A stretch of DNA of 64,000 bases from Pseudomonadota bacterium (GCA_026390435.1 JAPLFY010000036.1:1-64000); one strand, 5' to 3'. Shown: positions 26,162 through 36,552, numbered from the stretch's first letter. Notes: generated by a model from the sequence alone, not told the origin. Program-made: numbers and translations.

Positions 26162-26182
26162 CATTAAATCAAAAGATCATGA

Positions 26183-28207
26183 TCACCAAACGCGGCAGCG
26201 ATTTGCTGGCGCCATAGGGGCGCCGTCCTTACAAGAGAACGCTTTGGCAAATTCATCGAAATTGCTAAGCGGTCCATTGACCCGAAACCGTGCCGGGGAA
26301 TGAGGATCTGTAGTGGCTCTAAGCCGCGCCATCTCAGGCCTTTGCTTATTACACCACGTCTGTGCGTACCCAATAAAAAATTGCTGCGAAGGAGTGAATC
26401 CGGCGACTTCGTCGGCCGAATCGGCGTGGTTTTTTTCCCACGCTTTATACGCCAATCTAATGCCGCCCAGATCGGCAAGATTCTCGCCGAGCGTCAACTT
26501 GCCATTAACGTGGACGTCATCGACAGCAACATACCTCGAATACTGATTAACAACACATTCTGCTCGTTGATCAAATTCTTTACCGACAACGGGGCTCCAC
26601 CAGTCGCGAAGATTGCCAGAGGCGTCAAACTTTCTCCCCTGATCATCAAAGCCGTGCGTGAGCTCGTGTCCCATCACCATTCCGATGCCGCCATAGTTAA
26701 TCGATGCCGGTCTCCCCTCTTGATAGAAGGGCGCTTGCAGTATACCGGCTGGGAACACCATTTTATTATTGTCCGCACTATAATAGGCGTTCACCATCGA
26801 AGGAGGCATAAACCAATCAGTGCGATCTACAGGCTTACCGATTTTATCTAAGTAGAACCGGCTATTGAACACTGAAGCTACCTGACGATTCGAAAAGTAA
26901 GAGCCGCGATCAACTTTCAGTCCAGAAAAATTTCGCCATTTATCGGGATAGCCAATGGAATTGACGACTCGGCTCAGTTTATTTGCTGCTTGCTGCCTAG
27001 TAGCACTATCCATCCAATCAAGCGCCGTGAGCCTATCGGCCATCGCTAATTCCACGGCATTGATCATGGCTTGTGCCTCAACTTTAGCCTGCGGGCTGAA
27101 TTTCTTCTCGACAAATACTTTGCCGACCGGCTCAGCCATTGCGTGTAATGTGCTATTTACGCAACGCTTCCAGCGGGGCTGTAGCTCTGGCTGCCCCGTG
27201 AGGGCCTTGCCAGTAAAGTTAAAATCTTCCTGGACAAAGGACCGCCCCAAAGCAGACGCCGATGAATGGATAAGATGCCACCTTAAATAAGTACGCAAAT
27301 CATTGAAACTTAGTTTGCGCAGCATCTTGTCCAGGCCGGTAAAAAATACCGGCACGTCGACGTTGATCGCAGAAAGCTTTGGATAACCTAAGGTCGCAAA
27401 GTAGGTATCCCAATCGAATGTCGGGGCAAGCCCCACTAAACCCGGCCGATTCAATCGGTTATACATAGCATTGGGGTCGCGCCGGGAGACTTTGTCAGCC
27501 GAAACCCTAGCTAAATCAGTCTCGATTGCTAACACTACGGCCGCGTCCGCTCTAGCCTGGTCTTTTGATTCACCGAACAAAGTGAACATCGATTCCACAT
27601 GTTTACTAAATGCGGTTCGGATTTCGGCAAACCTTTTGGAGCCATCCAAGTAGTAGTCACGATCGGGTAAACTCAGACCACCTTGGTCAGCGTCACCAAT
27701 TTGCTCCGAGGAGTTTTTTGAGTCCTGGCCGCTTCCAAAGCTAAAGAGGGCCGTGGCACCCTCTAGGTGATAGCGGGCCACCTGGACCGCCAATGCACGA
27801 GCGTCTTTTATCACTTCGACAACAGCCAAGCGGCGCTGCAAAGCAGCCAGCGAGGCTTTCTCAATATTACTCTCATCCATACAAGAGGCATAGAAAGTGC
27901 CCAATTGCCGCTTCTCACCGGTTAAACTATCACCGGCAGTAGCATACTGTTCAAGGGCACCTTTCAGTAACTCCTCGTTTTCTCGATTAATTGTGGCAAA
28001 CCCCCGGGACCATTCTGGCCTATCCTGGGGAATCTCAGCCCGAGCGATCCAGCCACCGCAGGCATATTGGTAGAAATCTTCACAAGCAGTCGCATGGTTA
28101 TCTAAATCCGCCATGTCGATAGGCACAGACTCAGCGCTAGCTCGGGCAGCCGCGATGAGGCTGGCAGAAATAACCCAAAATAATCCTGATAATCCGCGAA
28201 TAGGCAT
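26183..28207 (-). CDS. M13 family metallopeptidase (neprilysin/PepO-like)
   Basis: A 674-residue zinc endopeptidase. The zinc motif HELTH is in VMGHELTHGFDDQGRKFD, and the third ligand glutamate is in GENLADLGG. NAYYSADNNKMVFPAGILQ and the C-terminal CRVW are typical of M13. The N-terminus has a signal-like hydrophobic stretch ending in ARASAES, so the enzyme is probably periplasmic or secreted, where it would cut peptides. The start at ATG 28207 is chosen because it leaves a clean signal peptide; no good ribosome-binding site is visible, and an ATG at 28219 or TTG at 28237 are possible. Its 3' end lies close to the parS-like repeats. Confidence 0.9.
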   Translation of the reverse strand: MPIRGLSGLFWVISASLIAAARASAESVPIDMADLDNHATACEDFYQYACGGWIARAEIPQDRPEWSRGFATINRENEELLKGALEQYATAGDSLTGEKRQLGTFYASCMDESNIEKASLAALQRRLAVVEVIKDARALAVQVARYHLEGATALFSFGSGQDSKNSSEQIGDADQGGLSLPDRDYYLDGSKRFAEIRTAFSKHVESMFTLFGESKDQARADAAVVLAIETDLARVSADKVSRRDPNAMYNRLNRPGLVGLAPTFDWDTYFATLGYPKLSAINVDVPVFFTGLDKMLRKLSFNDLRTYLRWHLIHSSASALGRSFVQEDFNFTGKALTGQPELQPRWKRCVNSTLHAMAEPVGKVFVEKKFSPQAKVEAQAMINAVELAMADRLTALDWMDSATRQQAANKLSRVVNSIGYPDKWRNFSGLKVDRGSYFSNRQVASVFNSRFYLDKIGKPVDRTDWFMPPSMVNAYYSADNNKMVFPAGILQAPFYQEGRPASINYGGIGMVMGHELTHGFDDQGRKFDASGNLRDWWSPVVGKEFDQRAECVVNQYSRYVAVDDVHVNGKLTLGENLADLGGIRLAYKAWEKNHADSADEVAGFTPSQQFFIGYAQTWCNKQRPEMARLRATTDPHSPARFRVNGPLSNFDEFAKAFSCKDGAPMAPANRCRVW

Positions 28208-28489
28208 GCAAAAGACCATAAGTTCACAAACCCACAAAAAAAGTTATTAAAAATGAAAAATCCTTACACCTAACTTAGCAAGAAACAGCTATTTATGACA
28301 GTAGACTTCGCGGCTTGCTTGATCATAAGTCGAGCGACTCATCGGCCGATAAAGCCGCAAAACTCAATGATTTGAGAGCCCCGTTCCAATAATTATTAAA
28401 AAACTGGACAAGAAGATCATTAAATTCATCGTTGCTACTGTCGAGAATCGTAGTAGTAATGACATGTCGTGAGAAGATCAGAGGATTTT

Positions 28490-31354
28490 ATGCAAAGCGT
28501 TCAGCGCCTGCTTCATTCATCGGTTGCTTGCCCCTCTCACCAGACTAAAGTCCGCCGGACTTTAGTAGTGGCGTTGATGATAGCGGGTTGTTTTAGCAAT
28601 GCCATTCACGTCCCAATCCTTTTCGGGGTCGACTTCATCTTCGGCAGTGTAGTTTCACTAATTGCCGCCGCCTGGTTTGGCTGGCCAGTCGCCGCTCTAG
28701 TAGCTTTATGCGCATCAGCGGGCACAATTCAACTATGGCATCATCCGTATTACGTTCTGATTTCAGTAGCAGAGGCGATTTTCATTGCCGTTACTTATCG
28801 ACGCTTTTGGGACAATGTGCTGGTTGCTTGCACGATTTTTTGGCTGATACCTGGGGTTTTAATTTTCTCCGTTTGCTATGGCTTACTCCTCCACATTCAA
28901 CCAAGCGCCATGCTTATGCTCTGGTTAAAGCAATGCATAAACTCTATTTTCAACGCCATGATCGCCAGTGGAATTCTATTGGCGATTGCGCTTTTAAAGC
29001 GACCCGACACGCGAATACCGTTGCAGCAGGCGTGCTTCAACACGCTAGTTGCTTTCGTGTTTATCCCCGCCCTGGCAATCGTGATGGCGGTAAGCAACAC
29101 CAAAATCAAAACCAGCCAAGCTAATTTAATTAGCGCTACAGAAAGCCAGGCCGAGAATATCGGTCACTATCTGAATATTTGGCGCGAGCAAAATATTAAC
29201 GCAGTCGTTTCACTGGCAAATGTGGCAAAGGACTTAAAGCTAACTCCCTCAGCAGACTTGCAGCGCGATATTCATGTTATTCACTCTACGAACAGACGGT
29301 TTGCAGACATGTTTGTAGCGGATGCAAATGCAAATACCGTCGCTTTTGCCTCTATCCAAAGCATAAATAGCGATTCCTTAATCGGCTTAAATTTTTCAGA
29401 CCGAGATTATTTTAGAGACATAAAACTGAGTCGAGCTCCTTTAGTATCGGACATTTTCCAAGGACGCGGCGGAATCAATTTCCCCATCGTGTGTTTTGTA
29501 GTTCCTATTCTTTCTGCAGGTGATGAATTCAACGGCTTTGCCCTTGCATCAGTCGACGCGAGAGAACTCACAAATACCTTGAGAATACTTATTTCAGACC
29601 CCTCATTTGAATTCACCGTAAGTGATACGAAGGGCAACGTAGTTACCTCAAATGTGAAGGGTATATCCCCGCTAACTCATATCGACAGCTATTATGGGAA
29701 CCATGTTGAAATGCTTTCTGCCAATACCTACCGAAAATCGATGCAGGCCGATAATAGTGCCGCATACGAAGCATGGCAGAACATGGTCCTTGGCAGTATG
29801 ATCCCGATTCCGGCACTTGGCTGGACAGTCCGCGTGGAAGCCCCCCTCGGGCGCTACATGGCAGATGCAGAATCGTTCTATATTGAAGGATTTGCGCAAA
29901 TGCTAGCACTCACCCTCGCAGGAATGACCTTAAGCTTTTTAGCAGTCGTCTGGGTTAGTAGTCCTATTGAGCATTTAGCATCATCAACACGTGATATCAC
30001 GCGTCAACCACTTTCATCTTTAAATCCGAAATGGCCGCGCACACGATTCGCAGAAATCTCTGATTTAGTCGACAACTTCAAATCCATGGCAGACAGTCTT
30101 AGGCAACGTTTTCTTGATTTAAATCGGGAAGTCCAGGAACGCAAAGATGCCGAAAGCAGACTACAAATTGCCATGGAACACGCACATGCTGCAAACCTTG
30201 CTAAATCGGCATTTCTAGCAAATATGAGCCACGAGATTCGCACACCTCTTGCTGCTATTATTGGTTATGCCGAGCTGATCGAAGCCGAGCAGTCGGCAGG
30301 AGACGAACACAGTAAGAGTATTGACGCCATTTTACGCAATGGTAAGCAACTGTCGCAACTCGTCGACGATATCCTCGACCTATCAAAAATCGAGGCCGGC
30401 CATCTTAAGATTTTACCTGAGTGGCTGACGATCGATGAGCTAATTGTCGGTGGCATTGAGGTCCTCAGTCAGCGAGCGCGCCACAAATGCCTTGAACTAC
30501 TGATCACGGGCGCGGGTAAATTCCCCGTGAAAGTTTTCGTCGACCCCGTTCGCATCCGTCAGATCCTTTTTAATATCGTGGGTAACGCCATCAAATTCAC
30601 CGAGACCGGCCAAGTCAACGTGGCTTTAGCTATAAGCCCTAATGACCAGGACTCGAGCAAGGGCACTCTTTCCTTCACAGTCACGGACACTGGCGGCGGC
30701 ATCGAGCCTATAGAACAACCCGCTATCTTTGAGCCTTTCGTTCAGGCCGACTCGTCATATTCCCGCCGTCATGGCGGAACTGGCCTGGGCTTGACACTTT
30801 CGCGAATTCTAACCCAAGCCCTTGGTGGACACGTTCGCTTACTTTCCAGCTCCAAAGATAAAGGCAGTGTGTTTGAAGTCATAGTCACAGTAGGACTAGA
30901 CCGAGATTGCGAGTGGTACGATTCTTTGGGTGCGGCAAGGCAAATTGCAACGGCTCCCGAGACAAAACGCCCTAAACCCCTAGACCTAGCTGGCCGCCAA
31001 CTTCTCTTAGTCGAAGACTCTCAGGACAATAGAGCTCTAATTAGCCGAATGCTAATGCGCTATGGTGCAGTTGTGGAATGTGCCGCATCAGGAGACGAGG
31101 GGATCCGAATGGGTCAGTCTAAGCAGTGGGACGTAATCCTGATGGACATGCAAATGCCAGGCACTGATGGCCACCAAGCGACTAGTGCATTGCGCGCGTC
31201 GGGCTACAAAGGTCCAATTATCGCCCTAACTGCCCACGCACTAACCGAAGAACATGAGCGTAGCTTAAATTCAGGCTGTAACGCGCATGTCACGAAGCCA
31301 GTAAACTGGGCTCACCTAGTGAGCGTTATAAACACATATTGTAGAGCTGTTTGA
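28490..31354 (+). CDS. Hybrid sensor histidine kinase/response regulator
   Basis: A 954-residue membrane protein. About six helices in residues 20-200 form a MASE-like sensor. A Cache-type periplasmic domain (about 205-455) follows, with FSDRDYFRDIKLSR typical of dCache. Then come a further helix (about 463-487), HAMP, and a short coiled coil. The HisKA domain has His581 in NMSHEIRTPLAAIIGYAEL; the ATPase domain has N-box NIVGNAIKFTETG, DTGGGI and GGTGLGLTLSR. A receiver domain follows with Asp886 in VILMDMQMPG and Lys in HVTKPV. The start is ATG 28490 with GAGG five bases upstream. No separate response regulator gene is adjacent, so a phosphotransfer partner must lie elsewhere. Confidence 0.92.
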   Translation: MQSVQRLLHSSVACPSHQTKVRRTLVVALMIAGCFSNAIHVPILFGVDFIFGSVVSLIAAAWFGWPVAALVALCASAGTIQLWHHPYYVLISVAEAIFIAVTYRRFWDNVLVACTIFWLIPGVLIFSVCYGLLLHIQPSAMLMLWLKQCINSIFNAMIASGILLAIALLKRPDTRIPLQQACFNTLVAFVFIPALAIVMAVSNTKIKTSQANLISATESQAENIGHYLNIWREQNINAVVSLANVAKDLKLTPSADLQRDIHVIHSTNRRFADMFVADANANTVAFASIQSINSDSLIGLNFSDRDYFRDIKLSRAPLVSDIFQGRGGINFPIVCFVVPILSAGDEFNGFALASVDARELTNTLRILISDPSFEFTVSDTKGNVVTSNVKGISPLTHIDSYYGNHVEMLSANTYRKSMQADNSAAYEAWQNMVLGSMIPIPALGWTVRVEAPLGRYMADAESFYIEGFAQMLALTLAGMTLSFLAVVWVSSPIEHLASSTRDITRQPLSSLNPKWPRTRFAEISDLVDNFKSMADSLRQRFLDLNREVQERKDAESRLQIAMEHAHAANLAKSAFLANMSHEIRTPLAAIIGYAELIEAEQSAGDEHSKSIDAILRNGKQLSQLVDDILDLSKIEAGHLKILPEWLTIDELIVGGIEVLSQRARHKCLELLITGAGKFPVKVFVDPVRIRQILFNIVGNAIKFTETGQVNVALAISPNDQDSSKGTLSFTVTDTGGGIEPIEQPAIFEPFVQADSSYSRRHGGTGLGLTLSRILTQALGGHVRLLSSSKDKGSVFEVIVTVGLDRDCEWYDSLGAARQIATAPETKRPKPLDLAGRQLLLVEDSQDNRALISRMLMRYGAVVECAASGDEGIRMGQSKQWDVILMDMQMPGTDGHQATSALRASGYKGPIIALTAHALTEEHERSLNSGCNAHVTKPVNWAHLVSVINTYCRAV

Positions 31355-31389
31355 TTTAGTCTGATCTGAAAGAACTAGAAGACAGAAAA

Positions 31390-31466
31390 TGGGGTGAGTG
31401 ATGGGGTTTGAACCCACGAATGTCGGAATCACAATCCGATGCGTTAACCACTTCGCCACACCCACC
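31390..31466 (-). tRNA. tRNA-His (GTG anticodon)
   Basis: On the minus strand the cloverleaf is complete: acceptor arms GGTGGGTG and CACTCACC with the extra G at -1 facing C73, anticodon stem CGGAT-TGTGA-TTCCG with anticodon GTG, and T-loop GGGTTCAAACCCC. CCA is encoded. The G-1 is diagnostic of tRNA-His. It stands alone downstream of the convergent sensor kinase. Confidence 0.97.
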
Positions 31467-31568
31467 ATTATGCGACCGATGGCGTGATCTTGCTTTAAAC
31501 ATAAGCCCGATGTCAACTTGATTTTTTCCCATTAATATTAGGTGGATGCGGGCACCAGGCCAAGGTCG

Positions 31569-34382
31569 CTACTGCACTGGGTACAACCGCCCCCCCTTTA
31601 GGGCAAAGCTGAAGGTGCCCTCATCACTCCAAATGGCACCGTCTTTAGAAACAGCCATCGTGACTGAAAGATCGTCACCGTCATTTACGGCCTCGTCAAA
31701 TTTCTCATTCGACAAAGGACTAAGTGGCCCCGTGAGGTAAAATTCGAAACTATTAAAGTCTCTATTGATGCTCAGGCTTTCGATCGGCGGCAACTCAATT
31801 ACTTTTTCGACCAGTGTCAATTTACCCAATTGAAGCTTACCTGCTTCATCTATGCGAACAAATACCTTAATTGGACCATCTATACTCAATCGGTCGACCC
31901 TAAACGTAATGAATGCGTGCTTTGATTTTCGGTCGAAAGACTTCGTTAGGCTTCCGGCTTCAGACAGATGGTCAATTGTTCGCACGGAATCTGGAATTTT
32001 ACGCGACGTAACTTGGATTTTCTGAATACGCGGCCTATCCGCCGACTCACGAGGTTGATTTAAGTAAAATTTTGCCAGTGCAGCCCTGGCTTTCGCATAA
32101 CGATCTAACCCAGGAAATACAGGCCCACCTCTATAAGTCTTGCCGTTAATCATGCCGTAGGTCGCCTTAATAGCCGCGCTCGCGGTTCCCTGCGGTTGCG
32201 CCGACAGCGTCACCTTACGAGGAACCTTCGCAAGCTCAGCCAAGTTAAGTATCGCCCGACCGATTTGCAGAGGGTGGTCAGTATCAAAAAGAGAGCGGAA
32301 CTGCTCCAGTTTAGCCAAAGGTTCTTTAACAGCCCTGAGACGGTTCAATGCCGCAATAGCATTTGTAGCTTCAACTACAGCATCAATCTCTGCAAACCTT
32401 AGATTTATCAATCTGAGTGGATAGGCGAAAAAAGCCTTATACCACTGCGATTGAAATTTAAAGCTTCTTCGCGCCGCAGCACTACTCCACTCCTTGGCAT
32501 TTATCTCAAAGGCGCTAGCAAAGCCCTCCCACTTAGCATCATCAGATGCTGAAGTAATCCTATCGATCTGAGAGGCTGGCAAACTGATAGCAATCTCTGC
32601 GCCAAATCGGCCAAGGTAGGTTGGGGGAACATGGCCAATGTTTATTTGATTAGATGGCGCAACAAAATAACTCCGCCGACGCCAGTCCGCCTCTCGACCA
32701 GCATCTAAGCGCGAAAAATGCGGCAGACCCGCTAACGGCAGGGCTGTGACATAACGCAACACTTCCACGTAATCATTATAGTTGTCTGTATCGACATATT
32801 TATCTTGGATGCTAAGAGTCATAGTCAGTCGATAAGGATCTGGGCCAGGCTCAAAGGCATAAGTAAAGTCCTCAGTTTGGTTTTTCGCCTCTTTATTTAT
32901 CACTCGCCGAACTTTCATCGTGACAATTTGTTGAGACCTAGTTTCATCGTCGCCAACGAGAATATTCCATTTTTTATCGTTTACATTTAGCGCAGACTCA
33001 AGCATGTGAAATTTTCCGTCAGAGTCAGTGATCTCTATTTCACTACTATTAAGGACCCGTTCCCGCTGCTTCTTAAACACAGCGACGTTTGGTCCATTTG
33101 TTCCAACGGTTTCATATCGATCTTGTGTTCTGGAGAAATGAAAGATAACTCCGGTATCCAGGCTCTTTTCTTTAGCATCGAGAAATCGTTGGCGAGACGG
33201 CAAAAAGTCTCCAGTGACAGCCGCTTCATAGGCCGCTTGAGCCGCAGGATTTCGTAAGTCATATTCATAAACCTGATCGAAAGTCTTAACTAGGCTCTGC
33301 TCCATATCAATATTCAAAGGCAAAACACTTAGCGGCACACCGGACCACATCCACATGTGATTCCAAGCCTCTGCCGCCAATGCGCCATGCAATATGAAAT
33401 ATCTTTGACCTATGAAAGGCTGAATAGCTTGACCCATTCTGTCTAAGTCACTTACTCCCACCCACGCAGTATGATCGCCGTGCCGCAGCACATTTATTCT
33501 GTGTTCCCCTCGTTTAAAAATCGCATAAGGTATGCGTTCTTGTATCCCACCTATTCTGGCGAGCAGCTCAAGTGTCGCAGGATCAACTAAACCACCTAGG
33601 TCCGGGGATAACCGGATACCTCCGTTTAATGCGTAACTCCTGATCGAGCCGATGGGCATTGAATAAAATTTATCGACACTTAAAGGTATGACGAACGGTG
33701 TTTCAATCTCAGTAAGTGGATCATAAAGCTGATTTTGATTGAATGAAGGAGGCAGAATTCCAGCAAGAGCCGGCACTAACCCAAGCCAATTGTTCAGTAA
33801 TCGCCGAGGCGTACTTAATTCTTGATCTTGTGCAATTCGCATTCCATCCGTACGGATATAAATCTGCATCGCTTCGACAGCAGAATTCACGCCAAATGTA
33901 AGAGGTATATTTTGGTAGTTCCAGATGACTCGATTATAAATAGGTCCAGTCTGGAATCTATCGACCACCACATAATAGCCCGACGGCGTGCTGAACAAAC
34001 GGCGCCTAAAATTTAGGTTATACCAAATAAAATCATTATAATGAAAATTAGTATCATTGTTCATGATGCTATAAAAAATTGAGTCCATCAGCGTGTCGAC
34101 AGAGCTATTTATTGCATCGACGCCCGCGCTTAAATTGGCCTGTATCGCTGGATTACGGAACAGAAATTCTATCGGGGGCGCATAAAAGCCTTCGCCTTCT
34201 CTATCCTTTTCTTTAGTCCCCCTATCTTCCTCAGGGTTAGAGAATTCAATCTTGACTACCGATTCGGCTTCTAAGGTTTTTTCATTTGATGAAGCCAACG
34301 CAGTAGCTACGCGGCCAATTTGTAGGAAAATAAAAACTATTGCGAAGTGCATTATATGAAAACGGTACAAAGATCGGCTCAC
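31569..34382 (-). CDS. Large secreted protein of unknown family
   Basis: A 937-residue protein with a signal peptide (about residues 1-31), an acidic/charged stretch and then a long soluble chain with no haem, zinc or nucleotide motif that I can recognise. Residues about 60-110 mention repeated Phe/Tyr/Trp (EFLFRNPAIQ, DFIWYNLNFRRRLF). The middle contains VLRHGDHTAWVGVSDLDRMG; the C-terminus looks beta-rich, with SMAVSKDG-like strands. It starts by ATGA overlap with the stop of the upstream barrel candidate gene, so the two are co-translated and probably work together at the outer membrane. I do not assign a function. Confidence 0.6.
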   Translation of the reverse strand: MSRSLYRFHIMHFAIVFIFLQIGRVATALASSNEKTLEAESVVKIEFSNPEEDRGTKEKDREGEGFYAPPIEFLFRNPAIQANLSAGVDAINSSVDTLMDSIFYSIMNNDTNFHYNDFIWYNLNFRRRLFSTPSGYYVVVDRFQTGPIYNRVIWNYQNIPLTFGVNSAVEAMQIYIRTDGMRIAQDQELSTPRRLLNNWLGLVPALAGILPPSFNQNQLYDPLTEIETPFVIPLSVDKFYSMPIGSIRSYALNGGIRLSPDLGGLVDPATLELLARIGGIQERIPYAIFKRGEHRINVLRHGDHTAWVGVSDLDRMGQAIQPFIGQRYFILHGALAAEAWNHMWMWSGVPLSVLPLNIDMEQSLVKTFDQVYEYDLRNPAAQAAYEAAVTGDFLPSRQRFLDAKEKSLDTGVIFHFSRTQDRYETVGTNGPNVAVFKKQRERVLNSSEIEITDSDGKFHMLESALNVNDKKWNILVGDDETRSQQIVTMKVRRVINKEAKNQTEDFTYAFEPGPDPYRLTMTLSIQDKYVDTDNYNDYVEVLRYVTALPLAGLPHFSRLDAGREADWRRRSYFVAPSNQINIGHVPPTYLGRFGAEIAISLPASQIDRITSASDDAKWEGFASAFEINAKEWSSAAARRSFKFQSQWYKAFFAYPLRLINLRFAEIDAVVEATNAIAALNRLRAVKEPLAKLEQFRSLFDTDHPLQIGRAILNLAELAKVPRKVTLSAQPQGTASAAIKATYGMINGKTYRGGPVFPGLDRYAKARAALAKFYLNQPRESADRPRIQKIQVTSRKIPDSVRTIDHLSEAGSLTKSFDRKSKHAFITFRVDRLSIDGPIKVFVRIDEAGKLQLGKLTLVEKVIELPPIESLSINRDFNSFEFYLTGPLSPLSNEKFDEAVNDGDDLSVTMAVSKDGAIWSDEGTFSFALKGGRLYPVQ

Positions 34383-35434
34383 AGATTAGTCTCCACTCCA
34401 CAGGTGAAGGCCCAGCGCGAAACTCGGCTACCATCGGTCGCACGCAGATAACTAATCGCTAGTTTTGAATTTAGATGCGGTAATATTACTCTCTCGTAAT
34501 CAAAGATGATTCGACGGAAGCGTAAACGCTCATCGTCGAATTGCATCACCCAACGAGCATTTCTCTGCCAAGCACTAGTGTAGGCAAGTCGTAATAATTG
34601 CTCAAAAGGTCGCAATTGGCCGCTCGAGAAAATCTGGCTACGCGCAAACTCAAATGCGGTATAGTCGCCCTTCTGATTGGTATTGATCAGTCCTAATCCG
34701 TAGCGTCGCTCTCCCATTTCAGCCCCATATACGGAAGCCACAATACGAGTGCCTTCTAGTGCGGACACGTCCAGCGCAGCTCTTACGCTAAAGGCCTTTT
34801 CAACAGCATCCGGATGTGGCTGTCGCAATTTGGGATCAAGGCGGCTAATTTCAGAGACAGCTATGCCAGCATCAAACCTCAGACGCCTTAGGTCATCAAA
34901 GGTTAAATAGCCTCCGTCGGTGGGCGAACGCCAAAACCGCCTGTTTTCTTTATCTTGGTAAAATTGCGGGGCCTGAGAAGTATCGATCCCAAACGGAAGG
35001 CGCATTCGTCCAGCAGTTACACGATATCTATCAATAGCCGGATTGCCAATCTGCAGGACTGCAAAGTCGGTAAAATGGGCCCTTGAATATTCCAGCTTTC
35101 GATTAAGCGAACGGATATCACGCCAACGACTTAATAAATGTATCGAAAGCCATGAGCGAAGAAAGGCTCCACCATAAGCACTGCCGTAAGAAATCCAATT
35201 CGCCTCACCAGGGGCTTCAGCAAAAGCCGTCGATTCAACGCCCAATGCCCCCCGCAAACATGCCGCCGCACCAAGCTCTTGCTGGCCCTTGGCGGAGAGA
35301 GGGTCTTCACTAGGCTCGCAACTTCCCAGCATCAAGGGCCCAGCCTCAAGACTAACTGAGAAGAGCATTTGAACCAGCGCCAATATGCAACACTGCCACA
35401 TCATCTGTAGTCGGGATCGTCCCACTCTAGGCAC
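34379..35434 (-). CDS. Putative outer-membrane barrel protein
   Basis: A 351-residue protein with a hydrophobic N-terminus (MMWQCCILALVQMLFSVSLEAG) and then a beta-rich chain. The pattern resembles DUF-type porins: GNPAIDRYRVTAGRMRLPFGID is the short conserved block seen in some outer-membrane barrels of phosphate/porin-like type, followed by strands such as RRYGLGLINTNQ and NSKLAISYLRATDG. The GTG at the first position may be upstream of the real start; ATG codons ten and eleven residues in would also fit. The stop codon overlaps the start of the large secreted protein. Function unknown. Confidence 0.55.
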   Translation of the reverse strand: MPRVGRSRLQMMWQCCILALVQMLFSVSLEAGPLMLGSCEPSEDPLSAKGQQELGAAACLRGALGVESTAFAEAPGEANWISYGSAYGGAFLRSWLSIHLLSRWRDIRSLNRKLEYSRAHFTDFAVLQIGNPAIDRYRVTAGRMRLPFGIDTSQAPQFYQDKENRRFWRSPTDGGYLTFDDLRRLRFDAGIAVSEISRLDPKLRQPHPDAVEKAFSVRAALDVSALEGTRIVASVYGAEMGERRYGLGLINTNQKGDYTAFEFARSQIFSSGQLRPFEQLLRLAYTSAWQRNARWVMQFDDERLRFRRIIFDYERVILPHLNSKLAISYLRATDGSRVSRWAFTCGVETNL

Positions 35435-35536
35435 GCCTTTTCAGATTCTCCAAAACCTATTGGTCTGCACTTTTCCCCATCATCGCCAACCAAGGCAAGG
35501 TATGCAATGACGATATGCAGCCAGGTCAAGATCACT

Positions 35537-36499
35537 CTAGGCCGTCAGGCAGGAAACTAAGGCCCGGAAAGCGTTTGGGCAGATATCGTCTTTAAGAAGT
35601 TTGTGTTTGATAAAATCTAGCGCCTCGAAGCGGGTTCTCCGCTTTTGGTACGAGCGGGCTGATGTCAATGCATCAAAGATATCGGCTAAAGTCACAATCT
35701 GAACTTCAGTCAAAAGACTTCTATGATCCAGTCCATCTGGATAACCAAGCCCGCTGCGGCGCTCGTGGTGATGTAGAACTATTTCACGGGGAATGTGGGA
35801 TAAGATACTTTGGGCAATATTAGCGTGACCAACCCTCGGATGAGACCGAACTATACTCCATTCAGGCTCACTAAGTGGTCCAGATTTATTGAGTAGCGCG
35901 ACCGGAACATCACGCTTACCAACGTCGTGTAATATTCCGCCAAGCGCAATCTCTCGCAGCAGCTGAACATCGCTCAATCCCAGAGATACAGCCACTGCTA
36001 CTGAGTAAGCCGACACCCTAATGCTATGGTAAAAAGTGTAAAAGTCATGCCCGGCCAGATCTCCCAGATTTAATACGCAACTCCGGTCTTCGAGGATACA
36101 ATCAGTAAGTTCTTGCGCAATTAACTTTGCTTTATCTGTGCAAGCTTCGGTAATTTCACCCTCGAAGAGGCATTGAGTAAATTTTGCCCCAAGATCTTCG
36201 ATTGCACGAATACGTTCAGAAGGTGACAAATCCTGACGCACCGTAGGCAACTTTGCAATTGCCTCGTACATCATGGTCTTGGACATGTCCTGTTTGCGAA
36301 CAAACAAAGAGGTATGGCCTGCATGAAACAGATGAGTGAGCTCTTCCCGACTCCATTTGTAGCCACTACCGCTATAAAGTATGAAGTGGTCGCGAAGATT
36401 AATAAAAAGATCGAAATCGGTGACCGAATTATCGATTAATCTATCAACGGAGAAAAAGTCGAAGTTAGACGAAATATTGGCAGATTTAGATTCATTCAC
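35537..36499 (-). CDS. HD-GYP domain protein, probable cyclic-di-GMP phosphodiesterase
   Basis: A 320-residue cytosolic protein. An N-terminal region of about 130 residues precedes an HD-GYP domain. The HD dyad is in LHDVGKRDVP, the conserved SHPRVGHANI carries a metal-ligand His, and the GYP region is HHERRSGLGYPDG. In active enzymes the GYP region usually reads HHExxDGxGYP; here the Asp is Ser. It may hydrolyse or only sense cyclic-di-GMP. The start is GTG 36499 with GGAGG seven bases upstream, not the in-frame ATG 18 bases earlier. It lies downstream of an SH3 lipoprotein gene, separated by a hairpin. Confidence 0.85.
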   Translation of the reverse strand: MNESKSANISSNFDFFSVDRLIDNSVTDFDLFINLRDHFILYSGSGYKWSREELTHLFHAGHTSLFVRKQDMSKTMMYEAIAKLPTVRQDLSPSERIRAIEDLGAKFTQCLFEGEITEACTDKAKLIAQELTDCILEDRSCVLNLGDLAGHDFYTFYHSIRVSAYSVAVAVSLGLSDVQLLREIALGGILHDVGKRDVPVALLNKSGPLSEPEWSIVRSHPRVGHANIAQSILSHIPREIVLHHHERRSGLGYPDGLDHRSLLTEVQIVTLADIFDALTSARSYQKRRTRFEALDFIKHKLLKDDICPNAFRALVSCLTA

Positions 36500-36552
36500 G
36501 GCGCTTCCTCCACGCACATGAACAACATCGGCAGAACGAACAAAGCCTTGAG

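Noticed and set aside
26300-26851. 183-residue plus-strand frame opposite the M13 peptidase
   Set aside because: The opposite strand encodes the zinc site and conserved C-terminus of M13; this frame has no start signal.
23731-28207. Integrated plasmid or other mobile element carrying parAB
   Set aside because: No integrase, relaxase, replication gene, insertion sequence or direct repeats at the borders were seen.
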